Source of the DNA: Hericium rajendrae
Taxonomy: Eukaryota; Basidiomycota; Agaricomycetes; Russulales; Hericiaceae
Assembly (NCBI GenBank): GCA_033439255.1
Contig: CM065881.1
Span: forward strand, 3,494,912-3,558,911
DNA: 64,000 nt
Direction of reading: 5' to 3'
Part shown: one piece after another, positions 1-15,400 of the stretch
How the letters are laid out: each line of letters opens with the position of its first letter
Position numbering within the stretch: the stretch's first letter is position 1
The notes under the pieces: generated by a model
Told to the model about the DNA's origin: nothing
Seen by the model: the letters and a program-made list of their open reading frames with translations, nothing else
Database searches by the model: none
Translations under genes and position numbers: made by a program

Positions 1-126
1 TAACTTAAAAGTGATGTCGACCGAGAATCCGTGGTTCTCACTATGTATTCAAAGCATTCCGACGCATATTGAATGTACTGACAGGAGTAACGATATAATT
101 TCCCAGCGCTCGGCGATCACGCCGCG

Positions 127-1760
127 CTAACCCCAAAGGTTCATAATCTCGGACAGCCCATCAACATACCTACTACCTTTGATCGGATGTGTCTCTAGGA
201 CCTTCGCAATCTCGTCGAGATCCTCCTGCGAGAGTTCGACCGCACCACCTGCGAAATTCTCTAGGGTACGGTCCTTGCGTCTGGAGATAATTACAAGTGA
301 GTGCCAAATAAGCATGGACTGCGAGTAGACTCACGAAGAGCCAGGAAGGGGAATAACATGTTCCCCGAGGTGGCCCACCCATGCAATGCATAGCTGAGGG
401 AGGGTGATCTTCTTCTTATCTGCAATAGTCTTGAGAGCATCCACGAGGGCAAAGTTGTCCTTCATGATCTGTCAAGATGCATGACGTGAGGAGCACAAAT
501 TAAAAATTTAATAGTGAGGCTCACATCCTCTCGGAATCGAGTGAATTGACGGCGAATGTCACCCTCTGTAAATTTTGTTAGATAATGTGAAATTGACAGA
601 GAGTAAGTCATACCTTCAAGATCTTCTGGTTTCTTGATCTGACCAGTCAGGAATCCCCTTCCAAGTGGCCTGATGACAGGTTTAGGTAAGGAGTAGGCCA
701 CTATATCAAAAGACTACTCACGAATATGCTATCACAGCAATGCCCAACTCCTTGCACATTGCAATGACTAGAAAATTATGAGACAAACCAGCAGGAAGGT
801 ATGCTGCATTTCTCACCATCCTTTGTAGGCTGAGTGTAGGACCAGGGACTGACTTCAATTTCAACCCCCGAGACAGGAAAAACCTACACATGCATACTGT
901 AGGTTCTACTTCAACAAATAAGCTCCAAAATTTGATGACTAACCTTGTTTGCACGAAGGACTGTTCCAGCACCTGCTTCAGACAGCCCAATGTGATTAAA
1001 TTTGCCCTCAGAGAGCAATTTGGACAGCTCAGTCATGGTGTGCTCGATTGAATAATTTGGGTCGATACGAGCACATGCAAACATGTCCATTGTCTTCTTG
1101 CCACGCAGTTTCTCGTTGATGTTATCAACACTCTGTCGCAGTCCTTCGGGTCTGACGAAAGATATTAGTAGGTCACCGGAATCTCCTTCGAAATATTACT
1201 GACGAAGCATCGGGTATGAGTGTTTCGCTGATGCCGCCCTAAGAAGTATTGAATGATGTCATTAGACCGCAATGAACCGTGACAGAGAGCACGACAAACT
1301 TTAATCGACAAGAACACCTTATCGGCATACTCCGGATATGCCTCGAAGAACCGGGCGACGAGCTCGATGTTCAAGGTCATCGAACCCATGCCATAATACT
1401 CAGCTAGATTCGTCGACGAAGTTAGCAAGGTCGGTCGCCGGTTAATGGAGATGACGCACCGCTACTGATGAACATCTTCGTACCGGCAGGCAAGCTATCC
1501 AAGCCCGCCTTGATAGCCTCGAAGCATTGCTCGTCGGGCACCGGCGTCGGCTTCCACCTGCAAGCGCATTCAGCAGCGCATAGGCGACGAATCGCAGTCA
1601 AAACAGGATGCGCACGTCATGAACATGAGGCCGTGCTGTGTTTCGCGAGCAAACGGTGAGCATTCTGTCTGTCCGACGCATGAAAAGCAGCACGTACGCC
1701 GACCTTCGCCACGACGACGTCCGAGGCGGTTCCACCGAGCTTAGCAGTCTGCTGCACCAT
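127..1760 (-). CDS. Aldo/keto reductase, pyridoxal-reductase type
   Basis: NADPH-dependent aldehyde reductase of the AKR superfamily, cytosolic by family. Splicing about ten short exons gives a continuous protein of roughly 330 residues. It opens MVQQTAKLGGTASDVVVAKVG, continues through a tiny exon HGLMFMT, then AEYYG (catalytic Tyr), VFLSIK (catalytic Lys), GGISETLIPDASS, CARIDPNYSIEHT, HIGLSEAGA, IAYSPLGRGFLTG and WVGHLGEHVIPLPGSS, and ends SEIMNLWG. The CARIDPN segment, where other AKRs have a His, is typical of yeast pyridoxal reductases. An in-frame ATG at 1817 is an alternative start, but the shorter N-terminus fits the family better. In cluster context it could reduce an aryl aldehyde to the alcohol; this is inference. 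No frameshift was seen. Confidence 0.88.
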
Positions 1761-2779
1761 GTCGTGGTATTCAAACGGGCGATTGGCGGGAGAATGAGAA
1801 GGTAGGGAATTCTTCATGCGGCAGATTTCGCCTGCAGTGCGTTATACTTAGAGTTGGCCACCCAGTGCAGCGTATACACGGAATAGAATCCCCCGGACAG
1901 GTACGGTCACCGTATCATTGAATGGTCACCGTATCATCGAAGGGTCGCTGTTAACTTCTCTTCTTCCTTTGACAGCTGTCACGGAGGGGAAGATCGGACG
2001 CAATATGCATGCGAACGGACAGATCTTTCCCAGAGGAAGACGTCGGAGAGATGCGTCCACAACCCTTTCTGAGGGAGGACGTGATGCTACATTCAATTGC
2101 CTCGTAGCATCGCACCAAGCGGGCGGACAAGGGCCCAAGCGTCAGAAGAACATCAGCGCTGCAATGCAGGGAAACCCGCATCAGAAGGAGAACATGTATG
2201 AATCCCATGTCGTACGCGTGAGAGCAGTCATAGCAGTCGAGCGCCAGGATGAGTCTTCCCTGAAGCAGGGGAAACGAGCGCATCTCAGCTGGCGTGGAGA
2301 TACGCGGAGAAGGTCTGCACGACAGGGGCGGTTGGAGCGTGTGGTGCGCCGTCAGAGGTCATGGCGTGCAACGGTGATTGAACCAGCGCGTGCGCGACCC
2401 TGGATGTCAGTCTTGCTCGACGTTACCATGGACGCAGCGCTGAAAGGAATTTGTAGTCTTTTATCGTCGCAGAGAGAGCAGCTTAACCCTAGTTATCGCT
2501 GAAGACCGACGCGAGAACGCGGTCGACGTCAGACGCATAGCGCCTGTACGATCAATGAACTGACTCAATCATAACGCAAAGCAGTGAATGGCGAAAAGAT
2601 GTGTTAATTCTTGGTAAGTAGACGTAGGGACGCATCCGGCTGTGCTATACGAAGTCACGAAAACTAGGAGTGCTTCAAATTGACGGTATGCTCAGCCTGC
2701 CTGCTCAGCCTTGATGATATCTGCCGCCTAAACATACAGGGTGGTGAGATGCTAACCCGGAATCAGGACACAACCAAAC
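1761..2779. other. Intergenic, no supported gene
   Basis: This stretch lies upstream of the aldo/keto reductase. Open frames exist on both strands near 1918-2502, but they are rich in Arg and His, lack recognisable motifs and overlap each other in opposite strands, so none is called. A near-duplicate short phrase (ggtcaccgtatcat) occurs twice around 1905-1937. The promoter of the reductase should lie just above 1760-1817, but no clear TATA box was seen. Confidence 0.5.
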
Positions 2780-3330
2780 TGTCAACGTGCTCCCTCCGCG
2801 ATGGCGTATACAGTCGTCTGAACTACCCCTTCGTTTTGACAGTCCTAAGCAAGCAACTCATGAAGGGAATGATAGACGCGTCCACCTGAGAATATCCCAT
2901 CGTCAGAAGGTTTCCGGAATGCATCAGGGAACGTACTCATCACCCGAAGATTCTGGTCCCGTGTACTTTCAGATTGCTGTCGATGACGCCCCCGCCCTCC
3001 CGCGGCAGCATCGCCGGGGTGCCGATGGGATGGTTGAAACGACTCAGTCTTAGCCCTGACGGACTCTGCGAGTTCTTCATCTATGTGTAGACTTGCGGGA
3101 GGATCGTAAGCACGGCGTTGTGCATCGCTGAGCGGCTTCGTCTCGATGATGCGACGACAGAATTTGATCCTTGCAGCGAGGACGTTGACATCGGGGGGAT
3201 TCTTCGGATACGCTGGGTCATCAAGCCTCTGATATCATTGAAAAAAGCGCAGGGACTGGAATGCTTGCCCGTCCCCTTTACCTGCCATGATACATACTAG
3301 TATATGGGCGAAGGCTTCCATTGGACTCGC
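2780..3330 (-). pseudogene. Decayed GMC oxidoreductase C-terminus (aryl-alcohol-oxidase-like)
   Basis: The minus strand holds scattered C-terminal pieces of a glucose-methanol-choline flavoprotein oxidase in the right order but in different frames. They read AYPKNPPDVNVLAARIKFC, a stretch IIETKPLSDAQRRAYDPP, then HPIGTPAMLPREGGGVID and NLKVHGT, and finally TVYAIAEG. The HPxGTxAM block carries the family's active-site His, and the following GGVID...LKVHGT and VYAIAE blocks are the standard C-terminal substrate and FAD-domain motifs. At least two single-base frameshifts and in-frame stops separate them, so the gene is dead. No convincing N-terminal FAD motif was found above 3330. The family oxidises primary alcohols, including aryl alcohols, and makes hydrogen peroxide. 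That chemistry fits the neighbouring cluster. Confidence 0.72.
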
Positions 3331-5236
3331 CCGCCTATACTTAGGCACGGCTGCGTCTGCGGTCTGCTGCGGTTTCACAAAACTTTGTAAGAGCACAAGC
3401 CCAGGAAGAAAGCCAGAGCCTGGCGTCGATCCTGCCGTATGGATCACTAGGTGAGCACGCTAAATGGGTGGAGACGCAAAGAAGAGAGAAGCGAGGAGGT
3501 TAGCCCAAAATGCAGACGCGAAATAATAGTATCGACCAAATATCGACCATTATGCAGAGAACTTGAAGAGCGCGCGAGCGCTCTGTGGGCGCTTGAACTT
3601 CGGCGCGTTCCGATCACCAAGAGAGCATCTGTAAGGACAATCTGCCGGCGCTGGGCAGACGCCGGGGACGTGAAGGCAAGACTGGACACAGCTGAGAAAG
3701 TGCGGACAAGATACAGCAACATCGATTAGCCCTTTGCTGAGCGCCCTATCACAGGCAGCTCTGGGAAACCAAGGTTCAATTCTCCGCCGCTAGATACTTC
3801 TATGTGGGCATGTTCTGATACCCAGCCTCCACGACGCATGGCTTCCATCGTTCTGTCCTTCTGCAGAGGAAAATTTCCTGTAGACCTCATTATCAGACAA
3901 TGCACTCAAATGCACCGCCATATTGATCTCAGCATGCAGAGCGGGATAGTTCGGGATAGTCCGTGCGAGCAGTCTATGTATCTCGGTGCGAACAGATCTT
4001 TTCTTGATTTGACCATCTAATTGTTCCCGTCTCGGAAGAAGGTAGATGAAAGAGAAGTGTAGCCCCTCTGGCGTCAAGTACAGTACCCTGTTGAAGTTGT
4101 TGCGACACCTCAGGCCTCAAGGCTGACACTCGACGATGGGCGACACAGCAAGGTTCCAACGAATGGCATGGCATCATGTCTACGACAAATGGTCTTGAGC
4201 CAAGGAGGTACGCCAGGACCACGGCGGAACAAGGCTAATCTATTATAGTGGCTCATGATTCTTCCCTCCAGTAGTCGTCAATGGTTCGCTCAGGATTTCC
4301 CGACGCTGTACTCAACATGATCGTTCGTGCTGGATTACGGCGCGTGCTTCAAACTTCTATCGAGTGGTCATGTGGATGTAGATGGAACCCTGTGTCACGG
4401 CTATATTCACGCTCACAGCTTCGCTCGCTACTGTGCGATATCTCGGGTTTCATGGAGCTTCCTCGAAGCTGATCAGATTCGGCATCTACGCATTGGTACA
4501 ATGACCTTCACATTCCCTTTTGGCGACCCTTGCGAACCTCGGTGTGCCCTTCAATTCCGACGCGATGAGAGAAGGCCTGACGGCGCCCGACCTGTCATCA
4601 GACCTAGGACTGGTTTGACGACGCGTCTTGTCGCAAGACAATGGCAGCAGCTACAGCGTTGTAGTTGGTGCTTTCAGCGGTGACCTAGAACCGCCGTTCA
4701 TAGTTGCTCTGCTGCAGTAAGTTAATATCTCAATCACCAGAAAGTAACGTATAATGTCTCATGGGACTATAGCCCGCTTATTTAGATGATGCTTTACCAA
4801 GGTTGATACAGACCCTCGGCTGCTTCTCCATCGATGCTGGATTCAAGCCAGAGGCCGGGAAGCGTTACGTACCTGCAGCACGAGCATAATCGAATAGCTC
4901 CATCCGCTCTTCCATGGCCCCGTTTTTGTCGTCTCCGCCGACCCTCTGGCCTGTCATCGACTCGGCCTATCTCAAACTTCGACTTGACTCGCACCCAATA
5001 TTTCGAAAAACAGTCACCGACTTCTGATTCTATCTGCAAATTATTGGAACGTCAAGCAGGTCCATTTACACGTCAAAATGAAACAATAAATAAACATATT
5101 TCCATGAATGCTAAGAGCTTCGTCAATGAAAGGTGCAGATCTCGGTTCGAGAACAACAATCATACCAGACGCCGAGTCCGGCGGGGATGATCTGCGCTAC
5201 CGCTCTCGATCGGTTAAGATGAGGAGGAAATGCAAA
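3331..5236. other. Degenerate intergenic stretch
   Basis: No gene is supported. Short open frames occur on both strands without motif support. A phrase LANLGVPFNSDAMREGL around 4527-4580 (+) looks protein-like, but it ends in a stop after a few residues and has no identifiable flanks, so it may be a relic. The missing N-terminal part of the GMC oxidase may also lie here in decayed form. Confidence 0.4.
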
Positions 5237-6547
5237 TCAAACACTGATTTGGTCGTCCAAATCGTCTCTCATTCCATCCTTGCGTTGCTCCACCTGTCTG
5301 GTAATCTCGATGGCCAGGGGTTGCATTGCATAGTTGGACTTGACGGTACCTCCGCTCACGGTTCCGACACTGCGTTGCGGCGGCAGGTCCACATGCATAG
5401 ACTGCAAATGCATTGTCGACTGCAAATGCGTCGTGTTATTCTTCTGCCGCGGCTTATAGTGCGCTTGCAGGATAATAAGACAATAAATTATGCCCTGGGC
5501 GACCCAGCATAAATATATCTCAACAGCATGAAATAAGCGGTATAAGACGACACTTACCACAAGAGGGATCGGTACGTCCAAAGCGGGCCACTGTCCGTTT
5601 GAGTTGGCGAGGTACGTTGCTAGATACGCGATAAGATCCGCCGTATACAAGGCGCTGCTTTCGACGACCACCGTCATGACCAGGAATAAACTGCGTCTGG
5701 AAGTACTATGGCGCGCGCCTTTCTTCCAGATTATATATACTATCCCACCTAGATTTCACGACAATCAGCGTTCTGTCCGCGCATTGGTCGAGAAAAACAC
5801 ACTGCTGCAGTAGATATTGCCGCTCACGGCCAATATGACATGGGGCGTAAGAACATACGCAATGGCGGGGAAAGGCACAGATTGGGCTAGTTTGACGACG
5901 ACGGTGGTGCCCAAAGCTGGGAAAGCTTTCGTCAATGGCACTGTCAATGAAGGAGATGAAACTCGGTCGTACAAAGCGTGGAAAGAGTGCAGAGGATTGG
6001 AGGAATGACAACAAATATGTTCTTGTTAGAAACCAGGAACAGTCTCCATATCTAGATATCTGTAAGTGTCTGCTCAATCTAAATATGACACAGGACTCAT
6101 ACGCACATTGACCCACTCGCCAAGAGCAAACTGCGCGACGAGTAGGGCAATTTTCCCCGTATACAGTTGGGTTGCGAAATTTCCGTAATATTCCACGGCC
6201 GGAACGCCCCTGGTGAATGCATCGAACGCCCGGACGATATCTATGATAAAGTACTGGCGTCGACATGAGTGCAGTTCCGGAACGATCAGTTCACTGGAAA
6301 AAGAAAGGCTTACCGATGTGGAACAGCCCGTCATCAGCACCAGCACCACCGTCAACCACCTGACAGGCTGTCTACTGCTGCTTCTCCGATTCAACATGGT
6401 CGCCGTAATGATTGCAAGGACAATGAAGATACCTACATCAAACTGTTTCAGTGAGATGGTTGGCATTTCCAGCAGGTCACCATTACCATAGAATATGCTC
6501 TCCAAGATCAGAGCAAGCAACTCTGCACCTACGAAAGAGAGGGACAT
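5237..6547 (-). CDS. Multipass integral membrane protein, Agaricomycete family
   Basis: Spliced on the minus strand, this gives a hydrophobic protein with several membrane segments. The pieces are MSLSFVGAELLALILESIFYG, FIVLAIITATML, WLTVVLVLMTGCSTS, then after an intron YFIIDIVRAFDAFTRG, GKIALLVAQFALGEWVN, and an ESSALYTADLIAYLATYLAN helix. The C-terminal cytosolic tail contains QPLAIEITRQVEQ. This layout matches a large, functionally uncharacterised family of about seven-helix proteins expanded in Agaricomycetes. Intron edges at about 6318/6256 and 6114 are clear; those between 5680 and 6060 are less certain. The first ATG in frame is at 6547. Upstream codons are open and family-like, so a further 5' exon is possible. 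The role is unknown; it could be unrelated to the cluster. Confidence 0.62.
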
Positions 6548-7511
6548 GATGCTGAGCCCGTTGGCGAGGGGCTGAGCTCCGGTGGGAGGGGGGAGGTGCA
6601 ATCAATATGTCTGCTTCGTGCGTCAATAATGTCGACCGTTAAGAGCGTCTTACGGAATATCCAACAATAGACACTATGCAGCTTGAGCTTGCGGCTTGAA
6701 GACGAGAGGATAATAAGGGTTTGGGTTCGACGTATCATGATAGCAAGTCTTCGCCGGCGGGGCGCTGGCTCACGACCATCAGTCTATCCTCGGTCTCTGA
6801 TGTTCTCTCCTTGCGATATTGGGAGATGTGACACAAACACCCATAGACCCTGACACCCATGCACAGCTGGCGCAAAAAGTTCGAACCGAGCGCTTTCGCT
6901 CTGGGTGAATGTCAAAGCGGACTGGTTCCTGTCCTCCCACGCAAAACTGTATTAGTAGACGGGTATCAATAGAAGGAGCGACTCACAGCAACCGACCGGG
7001 AGGCAGCGATTGAGCTGGCGTCTTCAGAGGACTCTATTGTGCATAACGGCATCGACCGCCTGACAAGCTCCACATCGATGAACGCACCAGACCGGCCTGA
7101 AATTGCCTTATCCACTCTTCTGGACGATTTCTGTAGATCATTGTCAGTGAATGTTACCGCCCGCGCAGTTTTTCAACTGGAATCAGGAGTCAAGAATCTC
7201 GACGGACGTACGCGTCCTTGTTGCTCGCTGGTTGCACCAAACGGATCCCGTCGAGTGAACAGAATTCTGACTGGTGTGGGGCAAACTGAACTGAAGAAGA
7301 TCTCCTGCACATATTCTACTGCATGCACCGCAGAATTTAATGCATGTAAAAAAAGGCCACATAGAACCGACGAAGCAAAGGCCACAAGCTCAACTGATGA
7401 TGTTGCATTGCAACCGCCAACTCGAAGTCAATTCCGAAAGCGTCAGAATCGGAGGGGATACAGTATGACAGCCTCTCCTTGCCTCCGGAATATCAGGCTG
7501 GACTCATGCCA
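6548..7511. other. Intergenic region
   Basis: This separates the start of the membrane-protein gene from the 3' end of the O-methyltransferase. A plus-strand open frame at about 7039-7692 runs antisense into the methyltransferase. It is Arg/Ser/Thr-rich without motifs, so it was not called. Confidence 0.5.
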
Positions 7512-9246
7512 TCAAGCATCAACCCTTAGCTCTGTTATCCAGACTAAACCTCTGCAAGGCCAGATCTTGACGACCCGAAGACCAGCCTGCGCCGCGAGCG
7601 ACTGCAGGTCCTCCGGAGTCCTCTCGCGACCATTAAATTCTGCCATCATGTTCAAATCCCGCATATGCGCGAAACGAGTGGCAGAACCGTAGTTGGCAGG
7701 CAATGGCTCTGGTGCAGATGGGATGGATTGTGAGCCGCAGGTAGTGTTCATTACTTGATCGCAGATGAGGATGCGAGAATCACACCCGGGTATGAGGGCA
7801 GGGCGAAGGGCGGATAAGATCCGGACACAGTTCTTGTCGTCCCAGTCGTGCCTACGCGTGGTCAGATCGAAGACCAAATACCGGATGGGTGAGACGCACA
7901 AAATGTACCGTAGATTGTACACTTGCGCACCCTTGATGGGCTGCTCGGAGAAGAAGTCGTGCGCCATGAGCTGGACACGTTGCGACCCCAGTGCGACGGA
8001 CATCTCTTGTTGCCAGACGACGTTGCCTTGTGCTACCACCTCGGGTTGATCTTGAACGACGAATCTTAAATTTGGATATCGCTTCGCCAGATCAAGGCTC
8101 ATGCCGCCTGCGTAAAAGCACGCTCAGGTGAAGACGGAAGCACTCAAGTGGAGAGAACGAACCGACTCCTCCACCAACGTCAACCAGAGTCGCGGAGCCC
8201 AAGGAACCCCACGGGTAATCTAGCAACCGTGCGCTCTGTTCAGAACAAATTTTTCATCGCACGGTAAACTGACCGTGGTAGAGAGGAGGGCAGAAGACAC
8301 GACCACCTCCGATCATTCCAAGATTGAACATTTCGGCGACAGATTTTTGGGCCGGCTCTTTCATCCAGGACCAGAATGGAAGCGCTGTGCCCGCGGCTTC
8401 CTGGAAAGCGCAATCCACGTTGAGCTCAGATGGACCTTTTACAGGGTCAGCCAAAACATATGGAAGCTTCTCAGATGAGGCGTATTGAATGCCAGACCTG
8501 CATCATAGACGAACGCATGAGCAATCAGAAAGACAATTATGATGTACGACAAGGTTCACATCGACATTATCCAGGCTCGAAGAGAATCGTTGCCAACGAG
8601 GCATTGACTAGTCGGACTATTCGCAAAGCAATTCGGTTGGACCTCCTGAAATATGTGTACTGTGCATAAGCAGCGTAGTACTTGACCTGGAGTGCAATCA
8701 AGGCATGTCAGCGTTTGAGAAAAAATGTCTGCGAACAACAAGTTGAAAACGGTTCATCTGAAGGTGCGATGCAGTGCGCAAACACTAACAAATACAAGCG
8801 CTCCCGCCTCGACGACGCCGAGTCCGTCGATCCAACTGACTGAAAACTCGTGAAGCCGTACCCAATTTTTGTTCTTTTATACTGGACTGTTGGCTCAATA
8901 TCTCCAGAGGGACACCGGGTCCTGCATCTGCACTGGCAAGCAGGTCTGCAATGCGCCGCTCGACTGCAATATGCAACGCCCGGGCCTCGAAATATTGGCT
9001 ACAGACCTCCATCAAACGGCTTCGTGGTTCTTGAACCATATCTACTATCATTCCGCTAGCGGCCAAAGCAACTCTTTGGGCTTGGAAGACCTCAGATGAT
9101 GGTAGATGGTCTTTGTCTGTTTCGTCCTGCGGTTGTATCTTGTCTTCATCTGCCTCCCATTCCCGAATGATGGTTTCAGATGCATCGACAAGAAGACTGA
9201 CCAAGGCTCGTAACTTGCTGGATCTAGTGGGTGTGGTCGTAGACAT
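7512..9246 (-). CDS. SAM-dependent O-methyltransferase (COMT-like)
   Basis: Transfers a methyl group from SAM to a hydroxyl, typically a phenol, in fungal secondary metabolism. The start MSTTTPTRSSKLRAL leads into the helical dimerisation domain, which includes AVERRIADLL, a winged-helix segment KLGQVLRCLCTVHIFQEV and FANSPTSQCLVGN. The Rossmann core begins with SATLVDVGGGVGG, the SAM-binding glycine loop. It continues with RFVVQDQPEVV, NLRYILHDWDD (the conserved HDW block whose His is the usual catalytic base) and ends WITELRVDA. Introns split KLG/QVL, YIL/HDW and GGGVG/GMSL with good GT-AG ends. One splice near 8560 is uncertain. It is divergent from the halogenase, with 645 bp between starts, which suggests shared control. 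The natural substrate cannot be read from the sequence. Confidence 0.9.
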
Positions 9247-12165
<2,919 letters not shown>

Positions 12166-12405
12166 GGTGCGCTTTCGACTTCGTGGTTTCCATCTTGCGC
12201 AAAACCTGTCGCCGGCTCACACCATTTCTGGCCGCGAATCATGGAGGAGGCCCCTAGTGCGATCTTCTGTGCAGAGGATTTCACATGTACTTGTAGCTTA
12301 TATATACGATTGGATTCTTGTCCGCGGTTCAATAGCCGGGTCATTCCGTATCTTTTTATGCTCCGTTTCATTTATCCGCGATATTGACTATCCATCTTCA
12401 CATGT

Positions 12406-15400
12406 TTATACCGAAAGTATAGAATGTATGTACTTGTCCATCCAATGCGTCGCACCGCCCACTGAACCCAGTCGTGGGCATGCTCGTACAGTGCCTGAGG
12501 TGTCCAGCTTGGTACGCTCCCTTCCATCCAAGCTTGTCGCATGTTGACGATAGAAGTCGATGAGAGTCGCTGCTGCTGGTAACTGCTGTCCAATATTGGC
12601 CGACGAAGAAAGCCTTGTGAGTGATTTCAACCATTCTGTGGTCGAGACCGGCCGCACGCCACGACCGCATGCCGTGACACGCTCCACCATCTTCGACCAC
12701 GCTGTTGCTTCGGGGTTCTCGAGGTGCCAGTAAGTTGCGGATGAGGAGATCTGAGGACCTGCAGTGCCTTCAATAGACAAGTTCACGACAATCTCGCCGG
12801 CGATATTCACTGGTATCCAGCGAAGATCCTGTATGTATGGACGTTAGCAATTCCTTACTAATAGGTAACGAAGTACGCTGACAGGAAAGTCCTCCGGGAT
12901 AGTACCGATTTCAAAGCTTGATCGTAGTAGGATGGGTATGAATTCTTGAGGTTTCCATGCACCATTCACTGTCGACCCGGAGAGTTGCCCGCACCGGATG
13001 ATGAAACTTGGTAGACTGGCAATGACAGAAGCTCTATCGATGATCCTTTCCGCGACATATTTCGATTGCGAATAGCCGGTTTGTCCAGCCACGATGGCAG
13101 GGTCATTCAAAGACATTTCGGGCACCACACCAGGATAGTCGGACACGGCGCCGACGGATGAGATGAATATGAAGAAGGGTGGGGATAATCTGTGGGAAGA
13201 CAATGCCAAGTCTGCAAGGCTCCGAACGCCAGCGATGTGGGCAGCAAAGTTGTCTAAAGTGAGATTGAAGTTGAGCTGCCATGCATTGTGGATGATGTGA
13301 GTAACGGTTGAGCGGATCTGAAATACCGTGAGATGTTATTCAGTTACTTAAAATTGATCACAGTACCTCAGACAGGGCTACGGAACTAAGCCCGAGATCC
13401 TCTTCGGCCAGAGCAGCATCGAGAAATACTATTCTGCTCGAATCAACTTCGTCCTGGAGAGATTTGAAAACCCCGTATTGCTCGAGCGAATTCGATTGCC
13501 TTTGGATTATGCTCGCAGATGACGGGCGGTTTAGACAAAAGACTTTGCGGACATCTTTTTGTCGTAAAAGAGATATGAGCAAATGAGAGCCAAGTGCTCC
13601 CGTTGTTCCGGTGACCAGGAATACGTGACCTTCGGGTTCTTGAGCTAAGGTAGGAGGCGGCGTGTGATGGGGAAAATCGGAAGAGTATACGTCGACCAGG
13701 GTATTTACATGTTCGTATGGGTCTCGCTGAAACTCCTGTGCTATGCCCGAAGCGTGCGCTAGGGAAAAGGAGGCGAGTTTTGAGATTGTCGGGTTCCTGT
13801 AAAGAGCTGCAGTCGAAAAACTTGATTCTGCGTCCATAGCAGGTGCGAAGGGTACACAAAACCTCCTCAAACGTGACCATATCTGGATAGCTTGCAGTGA
13901 ATCGACGCCTGAAGGCAGTATAAGGCGGTAGGTCGATGTCTGATTCAAATGAACACTGACCGTATTCGAAGAAGTTGGCATCATCGCTTATTGCCCGACT
14001 GGCCACTTGCTCAATGACAATCCTAATAAACGAGAGTATATCGGTACGGGTAAGTGTCTGGGCCGATCGGTCGCAAGATGCTACTGTTGCCAGATTTGAG
14101 TAGACGAATTCAATTTCTTCGGCATAAAGGGACAAGGTTTCGTTGGATTTTACCGAGTTCTTATCTGTCGTGACAAAAGGCTTACTTGGAGATGCGACAA
14201 GCACCATACCACGCAGTAACCTCATATGACTTGGGACCATAGTGTTGACCTTCTGGATTGTGGGCCAGATCGCGTCTATGAAGCGTTCCTGATCGTCTTC
14301 GCCGTGCGTCGGGACCACGACAACGCCTATGAGGAATCTTCCGGCACCAAAGACAAGAAGTTGGTATATCCGGGGGTCCTCCAAGAGCATGTTTTCTAGG
14401 TAAATAGCCCCAGTAAGAAGTTATATAATAGCGGGCTCGAAATGGCTCACCAATCTCTTTCGTATTTACCTTCAAACCATTACTCAAGGCAATCTGTATA
14501 ACACGAGATCAGCGCACCAACTTACCATAGTAACGGAGGGCACATTACCATAGAATCCTTTCTACCCATGTGTCTCCACAAGCCTTCACAAAAAGTCGAT
14601 TATCGTGTCTGGAAGTGTAGACATCTAGGGAGCTACGCACCTCCAATCGTGGGATGCGGTGTCCATAAATCTCCCGTAGAAAAGCCACGCGGATTGTCGT
14701 GGTTGATCACAACAGGGGTAGCAGAACTACCCGCCTAAGGGACTCAAGAAGTTAGCACCGCTAAGTAATATACAGGAAAAATACGTACAGACGCCACGAG
14801 GTCGTAAACGTTGCTCTCGCTATCGACGGGAATGAAATGGGTCTTGTAGCAATCGTGAAATCGGATATACATCCAATCATCCTTGAGATTCTGCGACGCT
14901 ATATCCATCACCACAGGAGTCGGAAGCTCCGACCTGAATGCAGTGAGTTCATCGCCGCTCAGGTCCACGACGAATGACTTACATCCCGTAACCGGTGACA
15001 AGCTTCACGCCATGATCCACCAGCGTCTGCCCACAGGCTTTTCGAAGAGGCGCTCCAGCGTAAATTGTTCTTTTCGTGTTTCTCGCTAGAATCCGAATAG
15101 CCGAATCCCCCAGATTCACCAAGTCTTCCAGAATAGCCGGAGGGAGAAGCGCGATGCATTGGGGTAGCCGTTCGAGATGGCGAATCACCGAGTCCGCGGA
15201 GAGTGGGCTTTTGCTGGATAGAAACACCGGTATCACCCCAGATCCCAAAGGGTACAGAGTATAGATGCCGTAGCCAAGACCCTGGTCCAGATACATCAGC
15301 ACACAGATATCAGACTGATTACGCTTGACATACGTGTGACAATGGCAAGGGTCCGTATAATGTATCGCCAACATACGGACAGCCCAATCCTACCCGCATG

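Noticed and set aside
1918-2502. 194-codon plus-strand open frame
   Set aside because: No motif, Arg/His-rich, overlapped by equally open minus frames, no plausible introns; treated as chance.
4281-4683. Open frames with a protein-like LGVPFNSDAMREGL phrase
   Set aside because: Stops after a few residues and no family match I can name; left as a possible relic only.
7039-7692. 217-codon plus-strand open frame
   Set aside because: Runs antisense into the last exon of the O-methyltransferase and has no domain or ordered composition.
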